Below are positions 55,760 to 64,000 of a DNA stretch of 64,000 bases, piece by piece (the first letter of the stretch is position 1; each line of letters opens with the position of its first letter). Made by a program: the position numbers and the translations under genes. The DNA lies in assembly GCA_019828595.1 (NCBI GenBank), contig JAHQRK010000003.1, positions 3,224,001-3,288,000 on the forward strand. Direction: 5' to 3'. The DNA is from Aphanomyces cochlioides (taxonomy: Eukaryota; Oomycota; Saprolegniomycetes; Saprolegniales; Verrucalvaceae). The notes under the pieces were generated by a model. The model had not been told where the DNA came from. It saw nothing but the letters and a program-made list of their open reading frames with translations, and made no database searches.

Positions 55760-56200
55760 ATCGGCATGGCCAGCGAATGACTGGCTCCTGGTGCAGGCAT
55801 CGCTAATGTAGTGGTCATCTAGGATGGCAAAGTCGTTCCCGACGCGGCTTCCCATTTGGATCTCGCTGAGAGTTCTATGACTCAAGGTTTTGTCCCAGTG
55901 CGGTTACCATTTCACAGCATCTTTCGAGCGGGAGATCATTCGAGATGCCAAGGAGAAGCTGGGATACGTCGCGCTTGACTACATGAAAGAAATGGAGCTT
56001 GTTAGATAATTGGCCAGACATTTTGACTCAAGTTGCGGGCAGTCGGATGGCAACGGGATTCAAATCGGCGCGAAAAGGTTCGAAACGCCTGCAGTCAAGT
56101 TCCGGCGGATGATGGGCGGAAGACAAGCATTGGGAATTCATGAGCACATATTGGAAACGAGCATTGTCGTCATTGGGGAATCCTCCATGTTTGCAGGTTC
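55760..56200 (+). pseudogene. actin fragment, heavily decayed and cut by the LINE
   Basis: In several frames + strand reads pieces matching actin in order: a block aligning with [15 protein letters not shown] ending SHLDLAES, then [23 protein letters not shown] and KEMEL, then NGIQIGAKRFETP, ALGIHEH and GESSMFAG. Multiple stops and frame changes. Similarity ends at the equivalent of GGSTMFPG, and the LINE follows, so the 3' part was probably displaced by the insertion. Confidence 0.75.
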
Positions 56201-56300
56201 CTCCGCATTATCACCGCCGACTTTCGTTTTTGCTTTGTAGGTTAAACTACCACAGCCCCCCAACGGAAAATCTTGCTTTTTAGGTGCTTTCGACAACGTC

Positions 56301-58826
56301 ATGGCCTCTAGCGCGGAAAAAACCATCCTTTCGACGGTGTCTCGATTCGCTCAACGTGAATCGACGCCTGACCCTAGCCAAGCGACGCCCGGTCCGAGCC
56401 GAGAAGCCGCTGAAAAACCTCCTTCCTCTAGGAACAGCGCCGCTGCGTCCGACTCTCTTCGTAGGGAAAATGTTTCCAACCAAGATGGTGTTGACTTAGG
56501 TGGTGACACTGGTCCAAATATGGACAAAAAAAATGGACCCGATGATGCAGGAATGGGTATGGATATTAATGGTTCCAACGAAAAACCTGCCTCTGACGCC
56601 AATGGTGGCAAATTACCCAAGGATTCTGACAAGCCTGGGGAGAATATTACCCATCCTGACGGCACCCCTCATGGACGAGTTTTACCTAATTCGAAAAATC
56701 CCTCCAAAGATGGGACAAACTCTCCTGCCAAACCCTCCAACCCCAAAAAACAAGCTTCGTCCAACAACGAAGGCAAAAAAACCAACTCGAAGAAAAATAA
56801 TGTATGGGAAGGAGCCCGCCATGTGAAAACCCAATTGGTTCGCAACACTGGTGGGCATCCCATTGACGACTCTGAATTGGAAGAATTAATTCGACAAGCT
56901 CGAGAATTCCGCCAAAACCCTACTGCTATGGATGAATTCATTGAAGACATCTTGAAAACTCCATCCTCGAAGGCTTGCACTGTGGACATTCCTCTGGGAG
57001 AAGCTTTCCGTCAAGTCAAGGACTACCAAATCCGAGCGAATTTAATTACCCAAAACCCGGGTACGCTTTGGGAATCGAAATTCAAGGAAATTCTGTTCCA
57101 CAAGAAAAACCCGACTACTCTCTCTTTGACGTTTTATGACGATGATCTATTGCGCAAAACTTGTGGAACCTCCCTTCGTCTGGGAAAACAAGAATTTACT
57201 GTGCCTGAATATTCTCCCCACTCGAAACTTTATTTTATTACTTTCAACAACCTGGTGGATCACGATATTCAAAAAGCGATTTTGAAAAAGTTGGAAGAGC
57301 TCACTCACTGCGTCATTGTTGGTTTTAACCCCAGTACTGACAATTTATTACGCTCGACCCAATTTCGAGTCCTTTTTGACTCCGAAACTCCTCCTTTGGC
57401 ATTGGTACCAGATGATGGAGGCGAGCCTCTGAGAGAAATCGAGATCCAAAACCAAGTTTATGTTTTTCAACATAAAATTCGGTCCCTCAATCAAACGGTC
57501 CCTCCCAGCGTTCAAGCTAGACTGGAAAAAGCCAAACAAAAAGACGACGCTAATAAGAATACAGACCATGTCGAGGAAAACGCTACAGAGGAAAAAACTG
57601 ATGCTCCCGAAAATCCATCGACAGAAAACCAACCACCCAACACCCCGAAGGGAAATACTGGCACAACTGGAAACTCCGAATCCCCTAATGCCGATCCCAA
57701 GGAAAATCAAAATGGCAAGGAAAACTTTGTCGACCTGTCAAGCGATGTGGACATGGAACAAGAGGAGAAATCAAATATCGAAGAGGAAGAAATGGTAGCT
57801 CAACCCAAGAAGATATTAAATCCTCCACAATCACCCAAGGGCTCGAGCGAGAATAATATTATTCTCACAGACAAACCCAATTTATCCCAGGACGAATTTA
57901 AACCAACTCGAGCCGGTTTTATTCAAGGTCCCCAATACAAAATATCAGCTACCTCGATTCCAACACAAAATCGATTCGCTATCCTCAGCTCAGACGACTC
58001 TGACGTGACAACTTCAGGCACAACGGTTCCTCGATTCCATCTTGATATCGTTCCTACCGACACGCCCAAAAAACGTCCTGCTTCGTCCCCAAAATCAACG
58101 ATACCCAAAAAAATTCCAGCCTCTACGAAACCAGCAGGAGCCAAAGTGAAGGCTCAAATCACAGAGCTGAAGAAAAAACTGAATGAATCTACCAACCCAT
58201 TGGTATTTCATGATGAAACCCTCAACCAACCTGGCTTTATTGGAAATATCTATATGGACCCAAAATCTCGCAAAATCGCATCCAATTTAATTGCCTCGAG
58301 AGGAATTATACGTTTAATGGCTGGAGAAAATCCCATGCAAGCTATTGATGAAGAACGATTTACCTCGTACTACCAAAAACAGCATGGCCATCCTCCTCCT
58401 GAAAATTACAGCCCCACAAATCTATTCCAAAGTTTGTGTCCAAATGACGAAGACTACCACATGAGAAGATCTCTAGCAGCAATCGATCTATTTCTGTCCA
58501 ACAGAGCACCTGAAGCTTATACGAACGATGAGTATATTAATCTGTGCCTGAAAGACAAAGTCCACCGTTGGCCCAATTGCAATTTAATCACGGACGCCTC
58601 CTTGATTAAATTAATTTCCAGTCCTGCTGCTGGAAACCTGGTGCAACATCATAAAATTGAAGAAGAGTTGAGCCATATTGTGAAAGATCTGGCACTCCAA
58701 ACAATTGACCCTACGAAGTGTTTTGACTCGGATACTGATGCCTTGTTAACTTTACTTCCGGACGAAAAGGCTCCTGAACTCGACTACAAAGAACTTGGCG
58801 ATGGTGACAATGCAGACTCCAATTGA
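56301..58826 (+). CDS. LINE ORF1 protein
   Basis: Intronless, 841 aa, ATG 56301. The first 170 residues are Ser/Pro/Lys/Asn-rich and disordered. A folded middle (about 180-400) includes TFYDDDLLRKTCGTSLRLG and an RRM-like stretch (LYFITFNNL, then CVIVGFNPSTDNLLRS). Then a long acidic disordered part and a helical C terminus. ORF1 proteins of this kind bind the element RNA into a particle and act as chaperones. I see no CCHC zinc knuckle. Asn/Lys-rich composition and codon use match ORF2. Confidence 0.8.
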   Translation: MASSAEKTILSTVSRFAQRESTPDPSQATPGPSREAAEKPPSSRNSAAASDSLRRENVSNQDGVDLGGDTGPNMDKKNGPDDAGMGMDINGSNEKPASDANGGKLPKDSDKPGENITHPDGTPHGRVLPNSKNPSKDGTNSPAKPSNPKKQASSNNEGKKTNSKKNNVWEGARHVKTQLVRNTGGHPIDDSELEELIRQAREFRQNPTAMDEFIEDILKTPSSKACTVDIPLGEAFRQVKDYQIRANLITQNPGTLWESKFKEILFHKKNPTTLSLTFYDDDLLRKTCGTSLRLGKQEFTVPEYSPHSKLYFITFNNLVDHDIQKAILKKLEELTHCVIVGFNPSTDNLLRSTQFRVLFDSETPPLALVPDDGGEPLREIEIQNQVYVFQHKIRSLNQTVPPSVQARLEKAKQKDDANKNTDHVEENATEEKTDAPENPSTENQPPNTPKGNTGTTGNSESPNADPKENQNGKENFVDLSSDVDMEQEEKSNIEEEEMVAQPKKILNPPQSPKGSSENNIILTDKPNLSQDEFKPTRAGFIQGPQYKISATSIPTQNRFAILSSDDSDVTTSGTTVPRFHLDIVPTDTPKKRPASSPKSTIPKKIPASTKPAGAKVKAQITELKKKLNESTNPLVFHDETLNQPGFIGNIYMDPKSRKIASNLIASRGIIRLMAGENPMQAIDEERFTSYYQKQHGHPPPENYSPTNLFQSLCPNDEDYHMRRSLAAIDLFLSNRAPEAYTNDEYINLCLKDKVHRWPNCNLITDASLIKLISSPAAGNLVQHHKIEEELSHIVKDLALQTIDPTKCFDSDTDALLTLLPDEKAPELDYKELGDGDNADSN

Positions 58827-58985
58827 CTCGCCAACACACAAAATCAATTAAAACCACAATCACCACACCCCGACCCAAACCAACACAACGACTTGAAGTC
58901 AAAAAATCAAAACCCAAATATTAATCATGACCGTGACCACAATTAACGCGCGCTACCACAAGCCATTATCGACTGGGATATTAGC

Positions 58986-61900
58986 TTGTTTTCTCTCAAC
59001 ACAAATGGTCTCTCCAACTCTTTCCACCACCTTCTCAAGAACTTTCTCCTCAAAAACTCTATCTCACTTATCCAAGAAACTCGACTGCCTTACCCCAGCG
59101 ACCATGGCAAAATCAATTTCTACTGGAAAAAACATACCAACCAACAAGGCACTTTCTTCTACGAGGAGCCAATTTATTCCATCAGCAATACCTCTCATCC
59201 TACTGGAGGCCTTGCTACATTTATTCATCCTGACTGCCCTCTGGACAATTGCACCAATTTAAACCACTCTTGGGACAAACCTCTCCTCCGTGGTCGTTAT
59301 TTACTTATATCGGCCACTCTGGACAATATCCCGGTTTTTATTCACAACATCTATGCTCCGTACGACTATCACGACCGTGTGGATTTTTTTAATGATCTGC
59401 CTCGCGATTTTCCACCCGAAGCTTTTCATATTGTTGGTGGCGACTTTAACGTTATTTTCTCCCCAACATTAGATTCATGCCGTCCTTCGACTCATGCGAC
59501 CCATGGCTCATATGAACTCAACCTATGGCTACAAGATTTACACCTCGTTGACATTTTCCGTCAACAAAATCCACTGAAACGTGCTTTCACAAGTCCAAAA
59601 TTTGTCAATCGGCTTGACTATATTTTCATCTCGTCTGCTATGGCATCCCTACGTCATCTGAAATTTCGTCACCTGGAACTAATTCCTCATGCTGACCACA
59701 CTCCCTGCAAATTATTGACCAAACGTCCAGCAGTATCAATGGGACCTGGTCCATGGAAAACACCACAATGGGTTCTCAACAATGACAAGGCCAAATTAAT
59801 TATCTCTCGTCAACTTGAAACCTTCCTTACCAAGACCCAATTAAACTCAAATGTTGGTCTACATTTCGACACCATGATCACCAACATGCGAAATCAATTA
59901 AAATACCTACACGACGAGTTGGTCGAAAATCAACAAAGGCCTCTCAAGAAATTATCTATGGATTTGGCTTTATTGATTCGGGATTACCAAAACGCCCCAT
60001 GTGCGTCCTTGATGGCACGTATCAAAACAATTCAAGCTGCCATACATGAATATCATGACAGGAAAAAAGTCCTACGGGAAGATACTGCTATGCAAACTCA
60101 TCTCGAGAAAGCGGAAAGGTGTACCAAATTTCACCTGAAGCCACCTCGCACAATCCCTTTACAAAAATCTCCCTTCAAGGCACTCAAAATGTCCAATGGA
60201 AATATTGCTTCTGATCAACAATCAATTTCCTCGACACTCCACGAGTTTTATTCTGACCTGTATGGCGACCATGAGGCAGTTGACAAGGAAAGAATGGCCA
60301 AGTATTTAAAAACTCTGATATCTCGCCGACTCAATATCGACGACAAGAGATTTATTGGGGCTCCTCTCACGGCAAACGAATTTTATTTTGCCATTAAACA
60401 CTCCAAACGGAATTCAACTCCTGGGCCAAATTCACTGCCCTACGAAATTTTGAAAATGTTTCCCCATGAATGGTCCCTGGCTTTGGAAATGCTATACTAT
60501 TACCAAATCAACTCTCACTCCAACTTGGCACCCTCCCAATTGACAAGTTTAATTGTACAGCTGTACAAAAAGGACGACAAACTACTCCCAAAAAATTACC
60601 GTCCCATCAACTTGGTCAATATCGACGTGAAAATCCTCACAATGGTCCTTGCAGAACGAATGCAGAGAATCATTCAGTCGATAGTCCACCCGGATCAAAC
60701 AGGTTTTATTCGTGGTCGATCAATCCAAACCAATTTACTGCGCTTGGAAGACCTGAATCACCTTATGAAGTTTTATTCCTCCGAGTCTATTGTGGCCCTC
60801 TTGGACTTTGAAAAAGCCTTTGATAGGGTCAACCATTCCTATTTATTGGCAACCCTGAAGGAATTTAATTTTCCACCGTCCTTTCTCAACATGGTCAAAG
60901 TGCTTTATTCAAATCGTCGTGGACGAATTATTGTCAATGGACATTTATCCAACCCATTTAAGATCCAACGTGGTGTTTTACAAGGCGACCCATTATCACC
61001 TCTTTTATTTGTCTTGGCGCTAGAACCTATGTGTTTAGCCATACGCAAGAGAAAAGATTTGGGCATACGAATTGGTCATCACACTCACACCGGGAGCTAT
61101 TATGCAGACGACTCCCAATTGTACTCCAAAAATACATCGACGTTGCAACTCCAACTCGACATCGTCAAAAAATTCTGTGATATCTCTGGTTTCAAGTTAA
61201 ATCTCTCCAAGACAGAACTATTAACCCATGCCAATTTACCTCCAGACCTGGCACCTTTGGCTATTACTGATGACAAACCTGCTAAATCGTTGGGCCTTTT
61301 AATTTCTCCCAACATCACAGCCACAACACGTTTAAATTCGCTATTGGAGAAATTGGTCTCAAGAACACAATTATGGTCTTATCGAGCACGAACCCTACCC
61401 GGAAAAGTGACAATCCTAAGGTCAATTTGTTTTCCTGTGCTCTGGTATCAACTCCAATTTATTCCGATCGACAAAGAATATGCCAAACTATTCGACAAGG
61501 TCGCCAAGCAATTTATTCACGGCGATACAATTGATCCATATTCGACTCAACGTTATTTGCATCAATTCAACTCGGACATTATTTTCCTTCCAAAAGCACA
61601 AGGTGGTCTCGGATTTAAATCGTCTACCCACTGGTGGTCAAAACTACACCGGGTCATGACCTTTAAATGCTTCAAGCTACTCCTAGCACCACCTCACAAC
61701 TCGTATGGTCAAACGAAATTGCCAGCATGGCTATCCATTGGAGAATATTTACTCTCCAGAGCCTTCAGTCCATGGGGAAATTTTTATGATCTCCTTTTCA
61801 TGAGTCCACACTCTAGTATGTACAAAGCCATATCACACCAAGATAAGGTTCCACCTCTCTGGTCAGCATTTACTCGACTATGGTTATCCTTATCTCCAAC

Positions 61901-63014
61901 CCCACTTAAATTTCCCACAGTACAAGTCGATGGAAATTTTCCACTTTGGCACAATCAATTCTTACCCTTGGAGAAAACTGTCTTTGAACACTGCTATCCA
62001 AAGACTTATGATTATGCTGTATCACTGGCAAAATTAAATTTTACCCATGTTCGCCACCTACTCGATGAAAATGGCAATCTTATGGATCGGAAAATCCTGT
62101 TAGATTGGATTAAATCTCAATGCTCAAGACGCCATTTAGCCACTCCCGATCATAAATGGTGGTATGCTCTACACGGGAGGCTTAAAGCTATTCTACCATC
62201 TCCACCCGAGGACACAGAAATTAATTTTCGTCAGCCTACACCTTATCGGCAAACGGCTACCGAAATTACTTGGGCTGGAAATTTTAAAGATGGCTTTTTA
62301 CCCTTTATTGATGCCACCTTGGATGATTTAACTCATGAATTTAAATCCAAATCAGCTCAGGAGGTTTTACCCACAGCGCATTTATTGGTACCCTCGGATT
62401 TTTATGCCCACAAGGAACATATTAAAGTGGTCGCATTCTACAGGCAGCCCAAATTTATTCTGCCAACGTATAGTGCTTTCATATATCGACTGCTTATACG
62501 AGCCTTACCTCTCCGATACAAATTCAAGTACTCGGACGATATCCCGAACACTTGTATTTTTTGTCATGAAGTGGAGACGTATAAACATTTCACCTTGGAC
62601 TGTCCATATACTCGAGCATGTTGGAGTCCATTTAAATCCATGGCCAGATCCATTAACTTTACTTGGCCAACTACCATGGAAAAAATATTCTTCTCTCCTA
62701 TAGCACTCCAAGACAAAGACCTCCAAGCTGGATTTAATTTGCTGTGGCCAATTTTTTTATCTTGTATTTGGTATACAATATGGAAAACTCGGTGCGACCG
62801 GATTTACCGTCCAGATTTACCTAACAAAACACCTATGACGATATCCAGCTTAGCAGGACACATTATAAAGCGGCATCTGTACCAAGTCAATCGAGCCTCC
62901 TTGGACGACTCCACGAAGGCTTCCTTGACATCGGTGCTTCATAGTTTGCACCAGAATGAGTGGTTCTCTGCCCAAATCTTACCACAATCTCAAAACGAGA
63001 CCTTGGAACCTTAA
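58986..63014 (+). CDS. LINE ORF2: endonuclease and reverse transcriptase
   Basis: Open from after the stop at 58946 to 63014; about 1342 aa from a TTG at 58986. The N-terminal APE-type endonuclease is complete (SLNTNGL, ISLIQETRLP, IVGGDFNVIF, NRLDYIFISS, HADHTPC). Reverse transcriptase motifs lie at about 480-740: NYRPINLVN, DQTGFIRGRS, ALLDFEKAFDRVNHS, RGVLQGDPLSPLLFVLA and the catalytic YADDSQLY. Near the C terminus a zinc-binding CIFCHEVETYKHFTLDC, as in L1-type elements. It nicks target DNA and primes reverse transcription there. No ATG precedes the endonuclease in this frame; the nearest, 58927, is in another frame, so initiation needs a shift, a non-AUG codon, or the copy carries a frame error. 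Confidence 0.9.
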   Translation: MFSLNTNGLSNSFHHLLKNFLLKNSISLIQETRLPYPSDHGKINFYWKKHTNQQGTFFYEEPIYSISNTSHPTGGLATFIHPDCPLDNCTNLNHSWDKPLLRGRYLLISATLDNIPVFIHNIYAPYDYHDRVDFFNDLPRDFPPEAFHIVGGDFNVIFSPTLDSCRPSTHATHGSYELNLWLQDLHLVDIFRQQNPLKRAFTSPKFVNRLDYIFISSAMASLRHLKFRHLELIPHADHTPCKLLTKRPAVSMGPGPWKTPQWVLNNDKAKLIISRQLETFLTKTQLNSNVGLHFDTMITNMRNQLKYLHDELVENQQRPLKKLSMDLALLIRDYQNAPCASLMARIKTIQAAIHEYHDRKKVLREDTAMQTHLEKAERCTKFHLKPPRTIPLQKSPFKALKMSNGNIASDQQSISSTLHEFYSDLYGDHEAVDKERMAKYLKTLISRRLNIDDKRFIGAPLTANEFYFAIKHSKRNSTPGPNSLPYEILKMFPHEWSLALEMLYYYQINSHSNLAPSQLTSLIVQLYKKDDKLLPKNYRPINLVNIDVKILTMVLAERMQRIIQSIVHPDQTGFIRGRSIQTNLLRLEDLNHLMKFYSSESIVALLDFEKAFDRVNHSYLLATLKEFNFPPSFLNMVKVLYSNRRGRIIVNGHLSNPFKIQRGVLQGDPLSPLLFVLALEPMCLAIRKRKDLGIRIGHHTHTGSYYADDSQLYSKNTSTLQLQLDIVKKFCDISGFKLNLSKTELLTHANLPPDLAPLAITDDKPAKSLGLLISPNITATTRLNSLLEKLVSRTQLWSYRARTLPGKVTILRSICFPVLWYQLQFIPIDKEYAKLFDKVAKQFIHGDTIDPYSTQRYLHQFNSDIIFLPKAQGGLGFKSSTHWWSKLHRVMTFKCFKLLLAPPHNSYGQTKLPAWLSIGEYLLSRAFSPWGNFYDLLFMSPHSSMYKAISHQDKVPPLWSAFTRLWLSLSPTPLKFPTVQVDGNFPLWHNQFLPLEKTVFEHCYPKTYDYAVSLAKLNFTHVRHLLDENGNLMDRKILLDWIKSQCSRRHLATPDHKWWYALHGRLKAILPSPPEDTEINFRQPTPYRQTATEITWAGNFKDGFLPFIDATLDDLTHEFKSKSAQEVLPTAHLLVPSDFYAHKEHIKVVAFYRQPKFILPTYSAFIYRLLIRALPLRYKFKYSDDIPNTCIFCHEVETYKHFTLDCPYTRACWSPFKSMARSINFTWPTTMEKIFFSPIALQDKDLQAGFNLLWPIFLSCIWYTIWKTRCDRIYRPDLPNKTPMTISSLAGHIIKRHLYQVNRASLDDSTKASLTSVLHSLHQNEWFSAQILPQSQNETLEP

Positions 63015-64000
63015 AAGGCATGTTATATTGCAACCTTTGAAGAAATTCACCTAAGTCACCCAAACCAATGGGAAAACTCAAAGTGGATTTTCTCGCGACC
63101 CACTTGGCCTTTTCATGCGTTTGATGGCTCGTTAGCCCCAGCTAACAGAGCTCTATGAACACACCAAGTAACTTTATCTCATGCCGAGTCGTTCACAAAA
63201 TCGACTTGACTTTATCCGTTCACCCAAAATGGCAAAACTATCGACAACCCTGGCATTGCCCTGACGATCATTTCAGACATTCTAATGGTCTTCAGGGTTG
63301 CTAGACATCCCAAGCAGACAAACGCAAGCGTTAGATTGCAAAAAAGTGCAGTGGTTCTCTCACAACAACACTTTGAAAATTGTTACGACGTCTCCCCCTG
63401 GGGGCGAAATCTCAAAATCGAGTGCACACTTTTTGTTCGGGAAAATTGCGCCACGGTGCCTAAAAGATTCTCCCATGTCTCCTCCTCAAGATGTGCCAGT
63501 TTGCGAGTGCTCAAACCTCGCCAAACTCGCGAAACAAAATTCGAAAGGAAATTCGACCCGGTGACACCCATTTTGAACCGGTTTCAACCCGTCACCAAAA
63601 GTGAAATTTCTCTCGACCTACTGCGTGGATTTCTACGTTTAGTGGCTTGTTATCTCAGTTGAATCGAGCTCTATGCCGACACCAACTAGCACATATTGCA
63701 GATCTATGGTTCAAAACCACGAACCCATTTTGGACTGTCACCCAAACCAGTGAAACACCAGGACAACTCGAACGCTTTCCCTACGGTCACCGAGTGACAT
63801 CTAGGGGTCTAGTGGGTGGCTCCACCACTTATTACGACTAGCCAAAGCGTTAGAACGCCCTGAAACATCCTGGTTTGCTCGCAATCCTCAATCCAAAATG
63901 TCAACCGCCCCTATCCACCGGCTACAAAACCTTAAGTCGGCTACAGGTCGCAAATCATTTCCAATCGACCGGCTATGACTCTTTTCCATCCTATCATGGC
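63015..64000 (+). other. probable LINE 3' untranslated region
   Basis: No gene recognised in about 1 kb; frames at 63285-63662 and 63647-63841 resemble nothing known. Repeated words around 63556-63600 (ACCCATTTTGAACCGG, TCAACCCGTCACC) echo at 63725-63760. Confidence 0.45.

Larger units (their letters stand above)
56201..64000 (+). mobile_element. L1-like non-LTR retrotransposon, runs off the window
   Basis: Two long ORFs on + strand, ORF1 at 56301 and ORF2 to 63014, preceded by a short leader and followed by at least 986 bp without a recognised gene. The 5' boundary is placed where actin similarity stops; the 3' boundary and any poly(A) or repeat tail lie outside. No target duplication can therefore be read. 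Confidence 0.85.

Noticed and set aside
1..64000. tRNA and rRNA genes
   Set aside because: No stretch with a convincing T-loop plus A-box pairing or rRNA-like conserved sequence was found by eye; a tRNAscan run would be decisive.

Overview
This window looks like nuclear DNA of an oomycete, probably a water mould of the Saprolegniales (inference). Nearly every gene can be assembled only by removing GT-AG introns of about 40-56 bp, genes are packed tightly on both strands, and the bZIP factor carries the oomycete-type replacement of the DNA-contact Asn by Cys. Gene models were spliced by hand; where a model closes in frame across all junctions, confidence is higher.

Layout. 1-13.9 kb is a gene block: bZIP factor, PX/RING-H2 protein, a kinase-fold protein lacking its catalytic residues, a secreted astacin protease with a 30-Asp tail, a membrane-anchored M14 carboxypeptidase, and a PP2A B''-gamma-like (PPP2R3C) subunit. 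13.9-18.1 kb is repeat-rich: a DNA transposon relic with a MITE nested inside it, then a Tc1-like relic. 18.1-26 kb holds a PP2C phosphatase, a HutD-family protein and three tandem membrane-PX paralogues, with an 80-bp tandem repeat between two of them. 26-33.8 kb is mobile DNA: a MITE, a truncated Helitron and an almost intact mariner-like element, each of the last two interrupted by one in-frame TGA. 34-38.3 kb has an ABM-domain protein, a mitochondrial DnaJ and a PHD-RCC1 fusion. 38.7-39.6 kb is a MITE carrying two further MITEs. 40-42.7 kb has a PH-domain protein and the tRNA pseudouridine synthase PUS3/DEG1. 43-46.2 kb is a Crypton (tyrosine-recombinase transposon) and a mariner-type MITE. 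46.2-52 kb carries a Sen2-like tRNA-splicing endonuclease subunit, a double-C2 protein and a MORN-repeat protein. 52.6-56.2 kb is an actin cluster (frameshifted copy, intact divergent copy, shredded fragment). From about 56.2 kb to the window end lies an L1-like LINE with two long ORFs, which appears to have landed in the third actin copy.

The host genes are mostly housekeeping (tRNA modification and splicing, phosphatase signalling, mitochondrial chaperone) and secretion or surface genes. No operon-like logic is expected or seen. The most unusual features are the kinase-dead gene with a probable GC-AG intron, the Lys-rich plus poly-Asp protease tail, the phased CCAAT boxes before the PX/RING gene, the layered nested transposons, and a recurring TATCCGGATA-type palindrome seen in four places.
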